Shown piece after piece: positions 23,969 through 32,117 of a stretch of 47,888 bases of DNA. Source of the stretch: Verrucomicrobiota bacterium (GTDB lineage Bacteria > Verrucomicrobiota > Verrucomicrobiia > Chthoniobacterales > Chthoniobacteraceae); NCBI GenBank assembly GCA_003402745.1, contig QQND01000015.1:1-47888 (forward strand), given 5' to 3'. The notes under the pieces are model-generated. The model ran no database searches. It saw only the letters and a program-made list of their open reading frames with translations, and was not told where the DNA came from. Made by a program: the position numbers and the translations under genes. The first letter of the stretch is position 1. Each line of letters begins with the position of its first letter.

Positions 23969-25216
23969 CTAGGGGAGGTTGATTTTGACTTCAGCCTTGT
24001 CGCGAAGTTCTTTGATCACTTTTTCGTCCTGCGAATCGCGCATTTTCTGGCTCAGGAAGGCCAGCAGGCGGGGTTTAACGGCATCCAAGGCCATTGTTTC
24101 GGCCTCTTTGCGGTCGGTCACCTGGATGACGTGAAATCCGAACTGGCTCTTCACTGGGTCGCTGATGTCGCCTTTTTTCATTTCAAACGCGGCCTTGGAG
24201 AATTCTGGGACCATCTGCTCCCGAGAAAAAAAGTTCAAGTCACCTGAGTTCTGTTTGGCGCTGGGATCTTCGGAAAGTTCAGCGGCAAGTTTGTCGAAGG
24301 CTTCGCCCCCTTTGACGCGCACGGCGATGGCTTCGGCCGCCTTTTTCTTTTCGCCCACCTGTTCCTCGTTGGCATCTGCGGGGACGGCAACCAAGATGTG
24401 GCTGGCCCGAACTTGCTCCGGCTTTTTGAACTGGTCGGGATTTTTGGCGTAGAATTCCTCGGCATCAGCGTCGCTGGCTTTCGGCGCGTCCTTGACCTGA
24501 TCCTGCACCCAGTTCTGTTGGCGGAGATAGGAGCGGATGTCTTCTTTGACCTTCTCAAGAGTTTGGCCCGAGTTGGTGAGCTGTTCCTGAAAGGCTTCCG
24601 GGGTGGGGAAGCGGGAGCGCAGTTGTTCGAACTGAGCGTTGATGTCTTCTTCTTTCACCTCGATGCTGGCCGCCCTTTTGGTGACGAGTTTTTCGGTGAT
24701 CAGGTCGTTAAGCAGCATCTTGTACCCTTGCGCCTTCTGACCGGAGGGCATCTGCTCTGCTGGAATCCCTTGGCGGCCGAGGGCGGCGATGAGCGCTTTT
24801 TCAAGTTCCTCTTTTTTGATGTCCTGACCTTCAACCGTCGCCACCACATCGGGCAGGGGCGCCGCTGGGGCCTGGTCAGGATTTAGCAGGGCGGCCAGGT
24901 CGCCCGGCAAGACTGGAGCTGCCTTTGCCGTCGTGCTTTCCGCCGGTACTGGAACAGCTCCGGAAGCGGGAGCCCCCTCGGGCTTCGGGGCATCGCTTTT
25001 GGGTGCGGCGTCCGCCTTTGGCTCTGCGGCGGGTGCAGCGGGTGCGGCGGGTGCGGCGGGTGCGGCGGGTGCGGCGGGTGCAGCGGCGGGTGCGGCGGCG
25101 GGTGCAGGAGCCTCGGGCACATTCGGTTTGCAAGCGGTCAATCCCAAAAGCGCCGGGGAAGCTAGCAGGGCGGCGCTAAGAGCTTTGCTAATGACGGAAG
25201 AACGGTTCAATTTCAT
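23969..25216 (-). CDS. Lipoprotein peptidyl-prolyl isomerase (SurA/PrsA-like, parvulin domain)
   Basis: From the ATG at 25216 the product has 415 residues and begins with a lipoprotein signal ending in the lipobox LTAC. A low-complexity linker of Ala and Pro, about 40-100, follows, then a SurA-N-like helical region (VATVEGQDIKKEELEKALIAAL, LLNDLITEKLVTKRAA, EEDINAQFEQLRSRF) and a parvulin domain (VRASHILVAVPADANEEQ, FDKLAAELSEDPSAKQNSGD, SQFGFHVIQVTDR). Such proteins aid folding of outer-membrane or secreted proteins in the periplasm. An upstream in-frame extension of 22 codons is rejected because it would bury the signal. The neighbouring terminator closes the gene. Confidence 0.92.
   Translation of the reverse strand: MKLNRSSVISKALSAALLASPALLGLTACKPNVPEAPAPAAAPAAAPAAPAAPAAPAAPAAPAAEPKADAAPKSDAPKPEGAPASGAVPVPAESTTAKAAPVLPGDLAALLNPDQAPAAPLPDVVATVEGQDIKKEELEKALIAALGRQGIPAEQMPSGQKAQGYKMLLNDLITEKLVTKRAASIEVKEEDINAQFEQLRSRFPTPEAFQEQLTNSGQTLEKVKEDIRSYLRQQNWVQDQVKDAPKASDADAEEFYAKNPDQFKKPEQVRASHILVAVPADANEEQVGEKKKAAEAIAVRVKGGEAFDKLAAELSEDPSAKQNSGDLNFFSREQMVPEFSKAAFEMKKGDISDPVKSQFGFHVIQVTDRKEAETMALDAVKPRLLAFLSQKMRDSQDEKVIKELRDKAEVKINLP
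25027..25108. repeat. GC-rich 9-base tandem repeat inside the parvulin gene
   Basis: Imperfect copies of GCGGGTGCG run through this stretch. On the coding (minus) strand they encode Ala-Pro-Ala repeats of the linker between the lipid anchor and the folding domains. Repeat number is a likely site of length variation by slippage and stays in frame. Confidence 0.75.
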
Positions 25217-25370
25217 GCGAAGTGGGCCACGTTCGCACGAGACCTGCCGCTTTGCTAGCGCTGAAGCGGTGCAAAAGGCCAAAAAATCGGCCTAAGGCAA
25301 CTTTTCCCCGCGCTAAACGGACCTGCGGCGCGGAGTTGTCGGGGAACTTGGTCTGTGTTAGGAAGGGGAA

Positions 25371-25637
25371 GTGACAAACTTCGTTTTGTATTACCAGGCC
25401 ACGGGCCCGACTTCTCTAGATCCCTATCCGATGGTCCTGTTTGTGGGAACCAAAGAGAAGTGTGAGTCTGCACGCTTGAAGCTCCTGGAAGATCCCCAAT
25501 TTTCGAGCATGATGGCCAGAGCGGCGCATGGAGTGCTTCAGATTGTGGCTGCTGCCCACGCTCCCCGTGCCGTTGTGAATCGCGCCCACGCCTATCAGAG
25601 CAGCGTGGGTGAACTGGGCGGGGTACGCCCGATTTAA
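25371..25637 (+). CDS. Small conserved-looking protein of unknown function
   Basis: An 88-residue product from a GTG at 25371, preceded by a purine-rich AGGAAGGGGAA, one of the best ribosome sites in the window. The sequence (NFVLYYQATGPTSLDPYPMV, LFVGTKEKCESARLKLLEDP) has no signal peptide or membrane segment and I do not recognise a domain. It is divergent from the parvulin gene (154 bases between starts) and lies 182 bases before the dipeptide epimerase. The ribosome site and codon pattern support a real gene; the product could be a small regulator or binding protein, which is speculation. Confidence 0.55.
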   Translation: MTNFVLYYQATGPTSLDPYPMVLFVGTKEKCESARLKLLEDPQFSSMMARAAHGVLQIVAAAHAPRAVVNRAHAYQSSVGELGGVRPI

Positions 25638-25660
25638 GCGCTTGCCGGCGCGGCGCGGTG

Positions 25661-25684
25661 GAGGTCCGGTGCGAGGTCCGGTGC
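25661..25684. repeat. Short direct repeat, two copies of a 12-mer
   Basis: GAGGTCCGGTGC occurs twice in tandem, with a third partial copy (GAGGTT) after it, between the small protein gene and the dipeptide epimerase gene. No function is evident. Confidence 0.7.
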
Positions 25685-25819
25685 GAGGTTCTTACGGCGC
25701 TAATTTTCGGGGTTTTGGAGTTGCAGGATTATTTTGGCGCTTGGGACTGGCGATAAACGTGGGGGGGGACGGGATTTTTTGCGCTGAATGGAGGGGCTCT
25801 TAGCTTAGGTTGTTTTGCG

Positions 25820-26869
25820 ATGCCATTTTCTAAAACCGCGGCAACGGCAGGGCCCCCGGTGGCTGAATTAAGGCGTCTCGTGTTGACTCAACCGTTTCGG
25901 ATTGCGCACGGTGCCTCCTCCGAGCGTCTGGTGCTTCGCCTGAGACAAGGGGAGGGGATTGGGGAGGCGCCCTTTGTGCCGTATTATCCAGACACTGCGG
26001 AGGAGGTTCTTGAGTGGCTTGCGCAACGGGAGCCGAATCGGGAATGGACGCAGGAAGAGGAGGTGGCGGCGCCGGGCGTGGTTCGGTTGGCCGCGGACGT
26101 ATTGAGGCACGACCTTTTGGCAAAGCGACACAACATGCCTGTCTGGAGGCTTTTGAAACAACCCGATCCGACGGGGATGCGTGCCTGTCGTTCGTTGGGC
26201 ATTCCCTCAGACCTTCAGGAATTTTCGGAACAGGTGCGCCGTTTTTCCGGGCAGTTTGATGTGTTTAAACTGAAGCTGGGCAGTGGGAACCCTTATTTTG
26301 ATGAGGCCATTGTCGCGGCGGCCCGTGAGGCGGCACCCCGGGCGCTTTTTTTTGGCGACGTTAATGGAGGGTGGAGTGTGAATGAGGCGGCGGTATTACT
26401 TCCTAAAATGAAGAGGCTTGGGCTTGCCTTTGTGGAGCAACCCGTACACCACGCCGGAGGGATGGAAGTTTGGCGTGAACTACAGGCAGCGCTGCCATGT
26501 CACACACTTCCTCTGTATGCTGACGAATCGGTGCAGACGGTGGCTGATTTGAGGAAGTTTGCGGGGCTTGTTCAGGGCGTGAATATAAAACTCCTCAAGT
26601 CCGGCGGGTTTTCTGGAGCGTTGGAGTTACTCGCAGTGGCCCGTGCGTTGGGTTGCGGCACCCTTTTAGGGAGCATGATCGAAAGTAGCATTGGCGTCAC
26701 TGCCGCCGCGCACTTGGCGGGGGGCTTTGATTGGATTGATTTGGACGGGCACCTCTATCTTGAGAACGATGATTTTAAAGGGCTCTTCTATGATCCCGAA
26801 GGACGATTGGGGATGCCTGCGGGACCTGGAATTGGTGTTCAAGCCCGCAGGGGAATGACTTTTAGTTGA
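25820..26869 (+). CDS. Enolase-superfamily dipeptide epimerase
   Basis: A 349-residue protein of the muconate-lactonizing-enzyme subgroup. The catalytic pair is K150-x-K152 in FKLKLG, metal ligands are D180 (GDVNGGW), E206 (VEQP) and D235 (YADES), and the second lysine lies in NIKLLKSGG (about 257-260). The C-terminal DLDGHLYL matches the Asp-x-Asp motif that binds the dipeptide amino group in L-Ala-D/L-Glu-type epimerases. The enzyme inverts the second residue of a dipeptide in the cytoplasm; the exact dipeptide cannot be fixed from sequence. It is followed after 31 bases by an M20 peptidase, which fits peptide or murein-peptide breakdown. o-Succinylbenzoate synthase is the main alternative but no men genes are near. 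Confidence 0.83.
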   Translation: MPFSKTAATAGPPVAELRRLVLTQPFRIAHGASSERLVLRLRQGEGIGEAPFVPYYPDTAEEVLEWLAQREPNREWTQEEEVAAPGVVRLAADVLRHDLLAKRHNMPVWRLLKQPDPTGMRACRSLGIPSDLQEFSEQVRRFSGQFDVFKLKLGSGNPYFDEAIVAAAREAAPRALFFGDVNGGWSVNEAAVLLPKMKRLGLAFVEQPVHHAGGMEVWRELQAALPCHTLPLYADESVQTVADLRKFAGLVQGVNIKLLKSGGFSGALELLAVARALGCGTLLGSMIESSIGVTAAAHLAGGFDWIDLDGHLYLENDDFKGLFYDPEGRLGMPAGPGIGVQARRGMTFS

Positions 26870-26900
26870 CGGCAGCTCTTTTCTGCGGCCCGGTGAGCGA

Positions 26901-28142
26901 ATGACCGTGGACGAAAAGACCAGTTTGAATGAGTGGTTGTCGGGCATGCTCCCAGAAGCGATGGGGTGGCTGCAGGAGATGGTCGGGATCAACAGCTTCA
27001 CCACAAACAGAGCCGGGGTGGACCGGGTGGGGGCGATTACCGCAAAATGTTTCTCGGAATTGGGTTTCTCTCCTGAGTTTGTTCCTTCCGAGGATCCCAA
27101 CCATGGCGACCACTTGTTTCTTTCGTGTGGAAATCCCGAGCTGCGTCCGGTGATCCTCGTGACTCATCTGGACACGGTCTTTTCTCCCGAGGAGGAGAAA
27201 AAGAACGCGTTTCACTGGCTCGAGGCCCCTTTGGAGGGCCGGATTTACGGTCCAGGAACGGTGGATATTAAAGGAGGTACGATTCTTATTTGGATGCTAT
27301 TGCGGGCGCTCCAGAAAGCGCGGCCCGAAGTGTTTGAGCAGCACCATTGGCTGGTTGCTGCGAACGCCTCAGAAGAGGTGATCGGAGCAGAATTCGGCCG
27401 ACGAACCGCGGAGCGGGCTATTGGAGGCGCCCGGGCGGTTTTGGTCTTTGAGGGGGGGCCTCGGGAAGGAGATGATTTTCATGTGGTCACTGCACGGAAA
27501 GGCAGGGCGCTGTACCGGCTCCACGCGGAGGGGCGCTCAGCGCATGCAGGCAGCGCGCATGCGGCCGGTGCGAATGCAATTGTGACACTCGCAGGAGCCG
27601 TGCAGGCGGCCGCAAGGGTCACTGATTACGCCAAAGATCTAACCGTCAACGTGGGCAGCATCGGAGGAGGCTCAGTTGTGAACAGAGTTCCGCAGGAGGC
27701 ATGGGCCGACTTGGAGATGCGTGCCTTCAGCCCTGAGATTTTGGAGGCCGCCCGCTGCCAGATCGAGGCTCTGGCAGCTGCGCCAGCCTCCCCCTCTGAG
27801 GCGAGAATACTGGTGAACTGCACGGGAACCTCCCCCGCCTGGCCGGCTTCGTCCTCAGCCCTCGAGTTGCTTCAACACTGGCGGGCAGCGGCGACTGCGC
27901 TGGGTATTAAAATTAAAAACGTCTCAAGGGGAGGTCTCAGTGATGCCAATTATCTGTGCACTCTCGGGCCTACCTTAGATGGGCTTGGCCCCAGCGGCGC
28001 GAACGCCCATTGCTCCGAACGGACTGACGACGGAATCAAGGTTCCCGAGTATGTGGAGCCGGGTTCTTTTGCTCCCAAGGTGGCGCTGAATCTTCTGGCG
28101 GTGTGCAGGATGCTTTCCGTTGAAGACGGGCACCCGCTTTAA
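26901..28142 (+). CDS. M20 family metallopeptidase (carboxypeptidase G2-like)
   Basis: A 413-residue zinc peptidase. Ligands and catalytic residues are visible: H89 (THLDT), D122 (GPGTVDIKGG), E158-E159 (NASEEV), E184 (FEGG) and the late His in GPSGANAHCSE. The dimerisation domain contains GRSAHAGSAHAAGANAI. Family members remove a C-terminal residue or cleave small peptides in the cytoplasm. GGTGAG lies a few bases before the ATG. The gene is probably co-transcribed with the dipeptide epimerase, and the two could act in sequence on one peptide. Confidence 0.92.
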   Translation: MTVDEKTSLNEWLSGMLPEAMGWLQEMVGINSFTTNRAGVDRVGAITAKCFSELGFSPEFVPSEDPNHGDHLFLSCGNPELRPVILVTHLDTVFSPEEEKKNAFHWLEAPLEGRIYGPGTVDIKGGTILIWMLLRALQKARPEVFEQHHWLVAANASEEVIGAEFGRRTAERAIGGARAVLVFEGGPREGDDFHVVTARKGRALYRLHAEGRSAHAGSAHAAGANAIVTLAGAVQAAARVTDYAKDLTVNVGSIGGGSVVNRVPQEAWADLEMRAFSPEILEAARCQIEALAAAPASPSEARILVNCTGTSPAWPASSSALELLQHWRAAATALGIKIKNVSRGGLSDANYLCTLGPTLDGLGPSGANAHCSERTDDGIKVPEYVEPGSFAPKVALNLLAVCRMLSVEDGHPL

Positions 28143-28509
28143 GGCGTCCGAATACGTTCGGGCTGAACACGGTTACCTGCCGCAGGGAATCAGCTGGTGT
28201 TTGCGCGATCTGGAGGATTCGCAAAAAGCTTTGTGGGTTCAAATAAATCGGCGGGAGGAGCGTCTGATTTGACTGGTCTCCGGTGGAGCGCGTCATGCTG
28301 GTTTGGATTTTGGACCCGAAACTCAGTGGCGCATCCCAAGCGTTGACTGGTGAGATTTTTTCGAGCGGCGGTCTCTAAATTTAAACAGCGAAGACTGGCC
28401 TTTGGGGGCGGTTTGGTTGTTTTAGCCGAATCACCCGATTGTTTGGAGGCTTGGGTGCCCATTGCAGGCGGCAGGGTGCCCTCAGGAATTCACTCAGGCC
28501 AAATTTGCC
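28143..28509. other. 367-base convergent intergenic region
   Basis: It lies between the stops of the M20 gene and the methyltransferase gene. No gene, RNA or strong terminator hairpin was found; short open frames on either strand have no domain or plausible start. Confidence 0.4.
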
Positions 28510-29415
28510 TCAGGCGGCGTGAGTCCCGGGTTGGCAGCCGTTCCATTCGACAACGCCGGTTCCCGACCAGTGGCCGAAGGAGGTCAGATCCATCTTTGGC
28601 CGCCGGATTCCCCTCCAAATTGAAAGCATATTCCATTGGCGGATGTCGTCAAAAACGACGAGCAGGTTGGGCGATGTGGGGATGGTCTCTAAAAATTCGA
28701 GGAGCGTCCGCTCAAACACCACGTTTTTTGGGGCATCGATAAAAAGGAGCTCACAGGATGAAAGCTCCGGAGCGAATTGCGCGAAAAATTCTCGCTGACT
28801 GAGATCGCCAAGAACTTGCCTAAGCCTGCCATCGCTAAAGTCTGTTTCTTGGAGGAAGGTGGGCCGCATTTCGTCCCAAGGGACAATATCCAGGGTCAAG
28901 AGTTGGCTTGCCACAGGGAGGCGGGCAAGGAGCGCAAGAGCGCTGAGCCCCTGGTAGGTGCCCACTTCCACAACTTTTCTGGGGCGCATGCTTTCCACAA
29001 AACCCGCCAGTAGTTTGTAATGTTCCCCCGGCCAGATCTCCGGATAAAGGGGTTCTTTGGGGCTAAAAAGCGGCTCTTTGCGCAGGCGGGCGGTGATTGC
29101 CGAAAGGTCAACGTCTTTGGCGCATTGGACGGCATCCAGAACCTTTTGAACAAGTGTTTTTGTGGGCGCACCGCCCTGGTCGTCGACACTAGAAATCACG
29201 GAGTATTCGTACTGCCTGCACGCAAAGGGAAAGGGCTTTGCCCAGTGAAGTGCGGCTTCCTTCCACCTGGAAAAAAGCCTTTGGGAGCGACCTGCCAAAT
29301 CCGGTTCCGCAGGTCCGGATGCACGCGCTTCTGGCGGCTCAGTTCTCGTTTGGGGCGAGGGTATGGTCGGTCTCTGTTTTTGAGGGATTTGAGTCTCGGT
29401 AAGTGTCGTGATCAT
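28510..29415 (-). CDS. Class I SAM-dependent methyltransferase (Methyltransf_24-like)
   Basis: A 301-residue protein. After a Pro/Ser/Thr-rich N-terminal stretch (about 1-45) the methyltransferase fold starts near residue 110. Motif I is KVVEVGTYQGLSALALLARL, motif II is LLTLDIVPWDEM, and ELLFIDAPKN, with LLVVFDDI after it, gives the acidic positions typical of the Methyltransf_24 and cephalosporin-hydroxylase/rhamnosyl-methyl families. The substrate is unknown; similar enzymes act on sugars or polyketides. It has no obvious operon partner. Confidence 0.82.
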   Translation of the reverse strand: MITTLTETQIPQKQRPTIPSPQTRTEPPEARASGPAEPDLAGRSQRLFSRWKEAALHWAKPFPFACRQYEYSVISSVDDQGGAPTKTLVQKVLDAVQCAKDVDLSAITARLRKEPLFSPKEPLYPEIWPGEHYKLLAGFVESMRPRKVVEVGTYQGLSALALLARLPVASQLLTLDIVPWDEMRPTFLQETDFSDGRLRQVLGDLSQREFFAQFAPELSSCELLFIDAPKNVVFERTLLEFLETIPTSPNLLVVFDDIRQWNMLSIWRGIRRPKMDLTSFGHWSGTGVVEWNGCQPGTHAA

Positions 29416-29592
29416 AGCATTGGAAAAACTTCTGCTTTTTGATGGGATTCTAGGACGACTGCGTTACGAGGTGCCCCGTGAAAGCCTCCCATTGAGAAAA
29501 AAATCCCCACGTTGTTGGCAAGGTGCTGTTTTTGTTTGAAGGGAGCTGCAGAGAGCAAAGGACGGCTTATTTCGGCAGCACCCGCTTCAGCC

Positions 29593-29676
29593 GCGGCCAG
29601 AGTCAACCCCGCGGCCAGAGTCAACCCCGCTGCAAACCCCGCTGCAAACCCCGCTGCAAACCCCGCTGCAAACCCC
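29593..29676. repeat. Minisatellite: two 18-mers then four 12-mers
   Basis: GCGGCCAGAGTCAACCCC is repeated perfectly twice (29593-29628), then GCTGCAAACCCC four times (29629-29676), with no spacers. The units share their ACCCC end, so the 12-mer may derive from the 18-mer. Unit lengths are multiples of three. Confidence 0.92.
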
Positions 29677-29874
29677 CAAGGAACTGCGTCTTAGGGGTCC
29701 GCGTTGGGTGACCAACTCACCGTTATTTATAGCTACGCATGGGAGTGCGCAGAAGTTTTAAAAAAGTGGACCTTTGCCTGTTCCGGGGAGCCGGTGCGAC
29801 TCAAAACGTGGTTTGAGATTCCGGCGCTAAAGACAAGATTAGAACGGCGTAGTTTTCCGATTTTGTTTTAAGAG

Positions 29875-29896
29875 CAAGGATTAAAATCCTTGTTTT
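29875..29896. terminator. Hairpin terminator candidate after yajQ
   Basis: CAAGGAT (29875-29881) pairs with ATCCTTG (29886-29892) across TAAA. The plus strand continues with TTTTC, the minus strand with CTCTTAAAAC. It lies 11 bases past the yajQ stop (minus strand). The stem is short, so strength is uncertain. Confidence 0.5.
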
Positions 29897-29902
29897 CAGG
29901 AG

Positions 29903-30394
29903 TTAGTCTCTGAAATTTTTGAAGGCTAGCCCAACTTCGAAATCCTGGCCCCGCAGAAATTGGATGACTTCTTGGAGATCGTCGCGTTTTTTCCCAGTCA
30001 CGCGAACCTGCCTTTCCTGAAGCGTGCTTTGAACTTTGAAGTCCTGCGCCTTGATGGCCTTTGTTATTTCCTTGGCTTTGTCCCCATCGAGGCCCTGCTT
30101 GATGAGCAAGTCCTGAGTGGCATGCCCCAGAGGTGAGATGACGGGATCTTTCCTTTCCACATTGCGCAGGTCTACGTTGCGTTTTGCCAGTTTACCCACG
30201 ACGAGTTCCTCGAGGGCTCTAACTTTGGAAGCGTCTTCGGCAGCAATGGCGATTTTGGATTCTTTTTCCTCCCAAGTGATGGAGGCTTTTGAACCCTTGA
30301 AGTCAAATCGCGTGGCCAGTTCTTTGTGAGCCTGATTGATGGCGTTGTCGATTTCCTGTTTGTCGACGTCTGAAACGATATCAAAGGAAGGCAT
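29903..30394 (-). CDS. yajQ: YajQ family nucleotide-binding protein
   Basis: From the ATG at 30394 the product has 163 residues, the exact usual length of YajQ/DUF520. The start motif MPSFDIVSDVDKQEIDNA, then TRFDFKGSKASI, ALEELVVGKLAKRNVDLRNV, LIKQGLDGDKAKEITKAIK and KVQSTLQERQVRVTGKKRDD are diagnostic. The family has two ferredoxin-like halves; members bind nucleotides, and some bind cyclic di-GMP. A longer in-frame reading upstream is rejected because it adds non-conserved sequence. It follows the RCC1 gene on the same strand by 145 bases. Confidence 0.97.
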   Translation of the reverse strand: MPSFDIVSDVDKQEIDNAINQAHKELATRFDFKGSKASITWEEKESKIAIAAEDASKVRALEELVVGKLAKRNVDLRNVERKDPVISPLGHATQDLLIKQGLDGDKAKEITKAIKAQDFKVQSTLQERQVRVTGKKRDDLQEVIQFLRGQDFEVGLAFKNFRD

Positions 30395-30539
30395 AGGGTA
30401 GGGAGGGTATGAATTTGGGTTGGAAGGACTGGATCGCGGTTGTTTGAACTCAAGCATGGCCTCGCGTTTTGGACAGGTCGAGCAGCTCGGTTTGATGCTT
30501 TGGAAAGAAGGGGAAAAAATCCCACGGCTTCCCTGGTGC

Positions 30540-32117
30540 TTAGAGGTGTGGGTTTGGAAAGGAAACCTCCCGTGGAGTCCAAGAGTTAAAGACCCTGCCC
30601 GAGCCCAGCTGTCCGTGGCGATTTTCACCCCAAGCCCAGAGGGTTCCGTCTCTTCTGAGGCCTAGGGTGAACGTTTCGCCAGCGGCCACGCTTAGCCATG
30701 CTCCGCTAGGTTGGACCACCGTCGGGGTGCGTTGCGGGAGAGAGGAGCCTGTACCCAAGGGGTTCTCGCCCCACGAAAAAAGATCTCCCCGGCGCGTAAT
30801 TCCGTAGGATCGGTGGCCGAAGGCGCTGATGGCTGTCCATGCGTTCTGTGATCCTGTTTGTGCCGGAGTGAGTCGGTTGCGGCGTCCTCCGTCTCCGAGT
30901 TGCCCCATTTGGTTGTCGCCAAGTCCCCAAAGTGTGCCGTCTGTGCGTAGCCCCAGGACGTGAGCATCCCCGCCTGAAAGAGCCGTCCAGTCGGTTTCGT
31001 TGTCCAGGCGGGTTGGGCGCGTTTTGTCGCGGTTTGAGAGGACTCCAGAGCGGGCAAAGTTTCCGTCTCCCCACACCCAGGCGGAAGAATCGCGGGCGAG
31101 AGCGTAGGCGTTTGCTTTGCGGACGGTAAGCGACTTGAGTTGGGTTTGGATCGGAATTTTGGAGGGCTGCGTACGATCGAGGCGGTCGCCTAATCCGAGC
31201 TGCCCCTGCCCGTTGTAGCCCCAGCCCCAGCATGTTCCATCGGTCAGAATGGCGAAGCTTGAGTCGGATCCGCAGGTCACAAAAATCGCGGGCTTTGGAA
31301 GAGGGACTTTGCGCGGATTGGCCGAAATGAGCCCCCTAGAAACGCCTAGGCGCCCGTTTTCATTGCTTCCCCACGCCCAGACGGTTCCATCTTCTCGAAG
31401 CGCTATGGAATGGGAATCGCCGGCTGCTGCGCTCACCCAAAAGTGGTCTTTGGAAAGCGCTAATGCCACTTGAATCGGGAAGGCGCTGCCCTGCATTGAT
31501 CCATCTCCCAATTGGCCGTGTTCATTGGCTCCCCAACTCCACATCGAGCCGTCTGTTCTTACAATCAGGGCGTGGTTGGCGCCTGCTGTGATTTGGGTGT
31601 GTTCCGGGTGTGAGTGGGCCGAAAAAGCGGCTCTTTCCGGCTCAAAAGGAAGATTTGGTTCTTGGTTTGGGACGCTGGGGTTGGGTTTGACGGGAGCGGG
31701 GACGGGCGCTGGGGGCGTGAGCGGCAGTGGCGCGGGGGAGGGTTTTGGGACGCTGGGCTCGGGTTTGACGGGAGCGGGAACGGGCGTCGGGGGCGTGAGC
31801 GGCAGTGGCGCGGGGGAAGGTTTTGGGACGCTGGGCTCGGGTTTGACAGGAGCGGGGACGGGCGCCGGGGGCGTGAGCGGTGGCGGCTCTGTTTTAGGCG
31901 CCTTCGGATCGTCGACAGCAGGAGGTGGGGGTTCCTTGCTTGCTTGTTTTTTTGCGGACTTTACCTCCACCCTTCCTCCGCGGGAGTCAAACTGAGGGAG
32001 TTCAGGAGTTGTTCGCGTTGCTGAAGATTCTGGAGCGCTGCACAGCGTCAGAAAAAAAGCGCACAAGACGAACGAAGTTCTTTTTAAAACAGGGTGAAAT
32101 CGGGAGGGGGAGGCCAT
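30540..32117 (-). CDS. Exported RCC1-repeat propeller protein with proline-rich stalk
   Basis: From the ATG at 32117 the product has 525 residues. A signal or anchor lies at about 12-29 (SFVLCAFFLTLCSA). Residues 81-157 contain three 26-residue Pro-rich units (PAPVPAPVKPEPSVPKPSP). About 175-525 holds seven RCC1-like repeats (for example HALIVRTDGSMWSWGANEHG, HSIALREDGTVWAWGSNENG, FTLGLRRDGTLWAWGENRHG), enough for one seven-bladed propeller. A surface binding role is inferred; no enzymatic motif is visible. Alternative upstream starts exist but would push the signal inward. Confidence 0.9.
   Translation of the reverse strand: MASPSRFHPVLKRTSFVLCAFFLTLCSAPESSATRTTPELPQFDSRGGRVEVKSAKKQASKEPPPPAVDDPKAPKTEPPPLTPPAPVPAPVKPEPSVPKPSPAPLPLTPPTPVPAPVKPEPSVPKPSPAPLPLTPPAPVPAPVKPNPSVPNQEPNLPFEPERAAFSAHSHPEHTQITAGANHALIVRTDGSMWSWGANEHGQLGDGSMQGSAFPIQVALALSKDHFWVSAAAGDSHSIALREDGTVWAWGSNENGRLGVSRGLISANPRKVPLPKPAIFVTCGSDSSFAILTDGTCWGWGYNGQGQLGLGDRLDRTQPSKIPIQTQLKSLTVRKANAYALARDSSAWVWGDGNFARSGVLSNRDKTRPTRLDNETDWTALSGGDAHVLGLRTDGTLWGLGDNQMGQLGDGGRRNRLTPAQTGSQNAWTAISAFGHRSYGITRRGDLFSWGENPLGTGSSLPQRTPTVVQPSGAWLSVAAGETFTLGLRRDGTLWAWGENRHGQLGSGRVFNSWTPREVSFPNPHL
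31647..31877. repeat. 78-base tandem repeat encoding the RCC1 protein's Pro-rich stalk
   Basis: Two well-conserved 78-base units (31800-31877 and 31722-31799) and a third, diverged one (31647-31721) encode 26-residue repeats such as LTPPAPVPAPVKPEP. Being in frame, unit gain or loss would only change stalk length. Confidence 0.88.

Larger units (their letters stand above)
29416..29902. other. 487-base intergenic region with minisatellite and terminator
   Basis: Between the methyltransferase start and the yajQ stop. It contains the tandem repeat at 29593-29676 and the hairpin at 29875-29892, listed separately. A 60-codon plus-strand frame runs through the repeat but has no support as a gene. 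The AT-rich part near 29485-29520 may hold the methyltransferase promoter; no clear hexamers. Confidence 0.45.

Noticed and set aside
24883..25133. Frames giving His-Pro or Arg-Arg-repeat peptides
   Set aside because: They are out-of-frame readings of the Ala-Pro linker repeat in the parvulin gene.
28143..28509. Possible small RNA or riboswitch in the convergent gap
   Set aside because: No stable stem with flanking promoter or terminator and no known aptamer pattern was seen.
29629..29676. Four perfect 12-base repeats considered as a CRISPR or iteron array
   Set aside because: Units abut without spacers and there are no cas or replication genes nearby; it is a simple minisatellite.
29512..29694. 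A 60-codon frame through the minisatellite
   Set aside because: No ribosome site, domain or neighbour supports it; openness follows from the repeat units being multiples of three.
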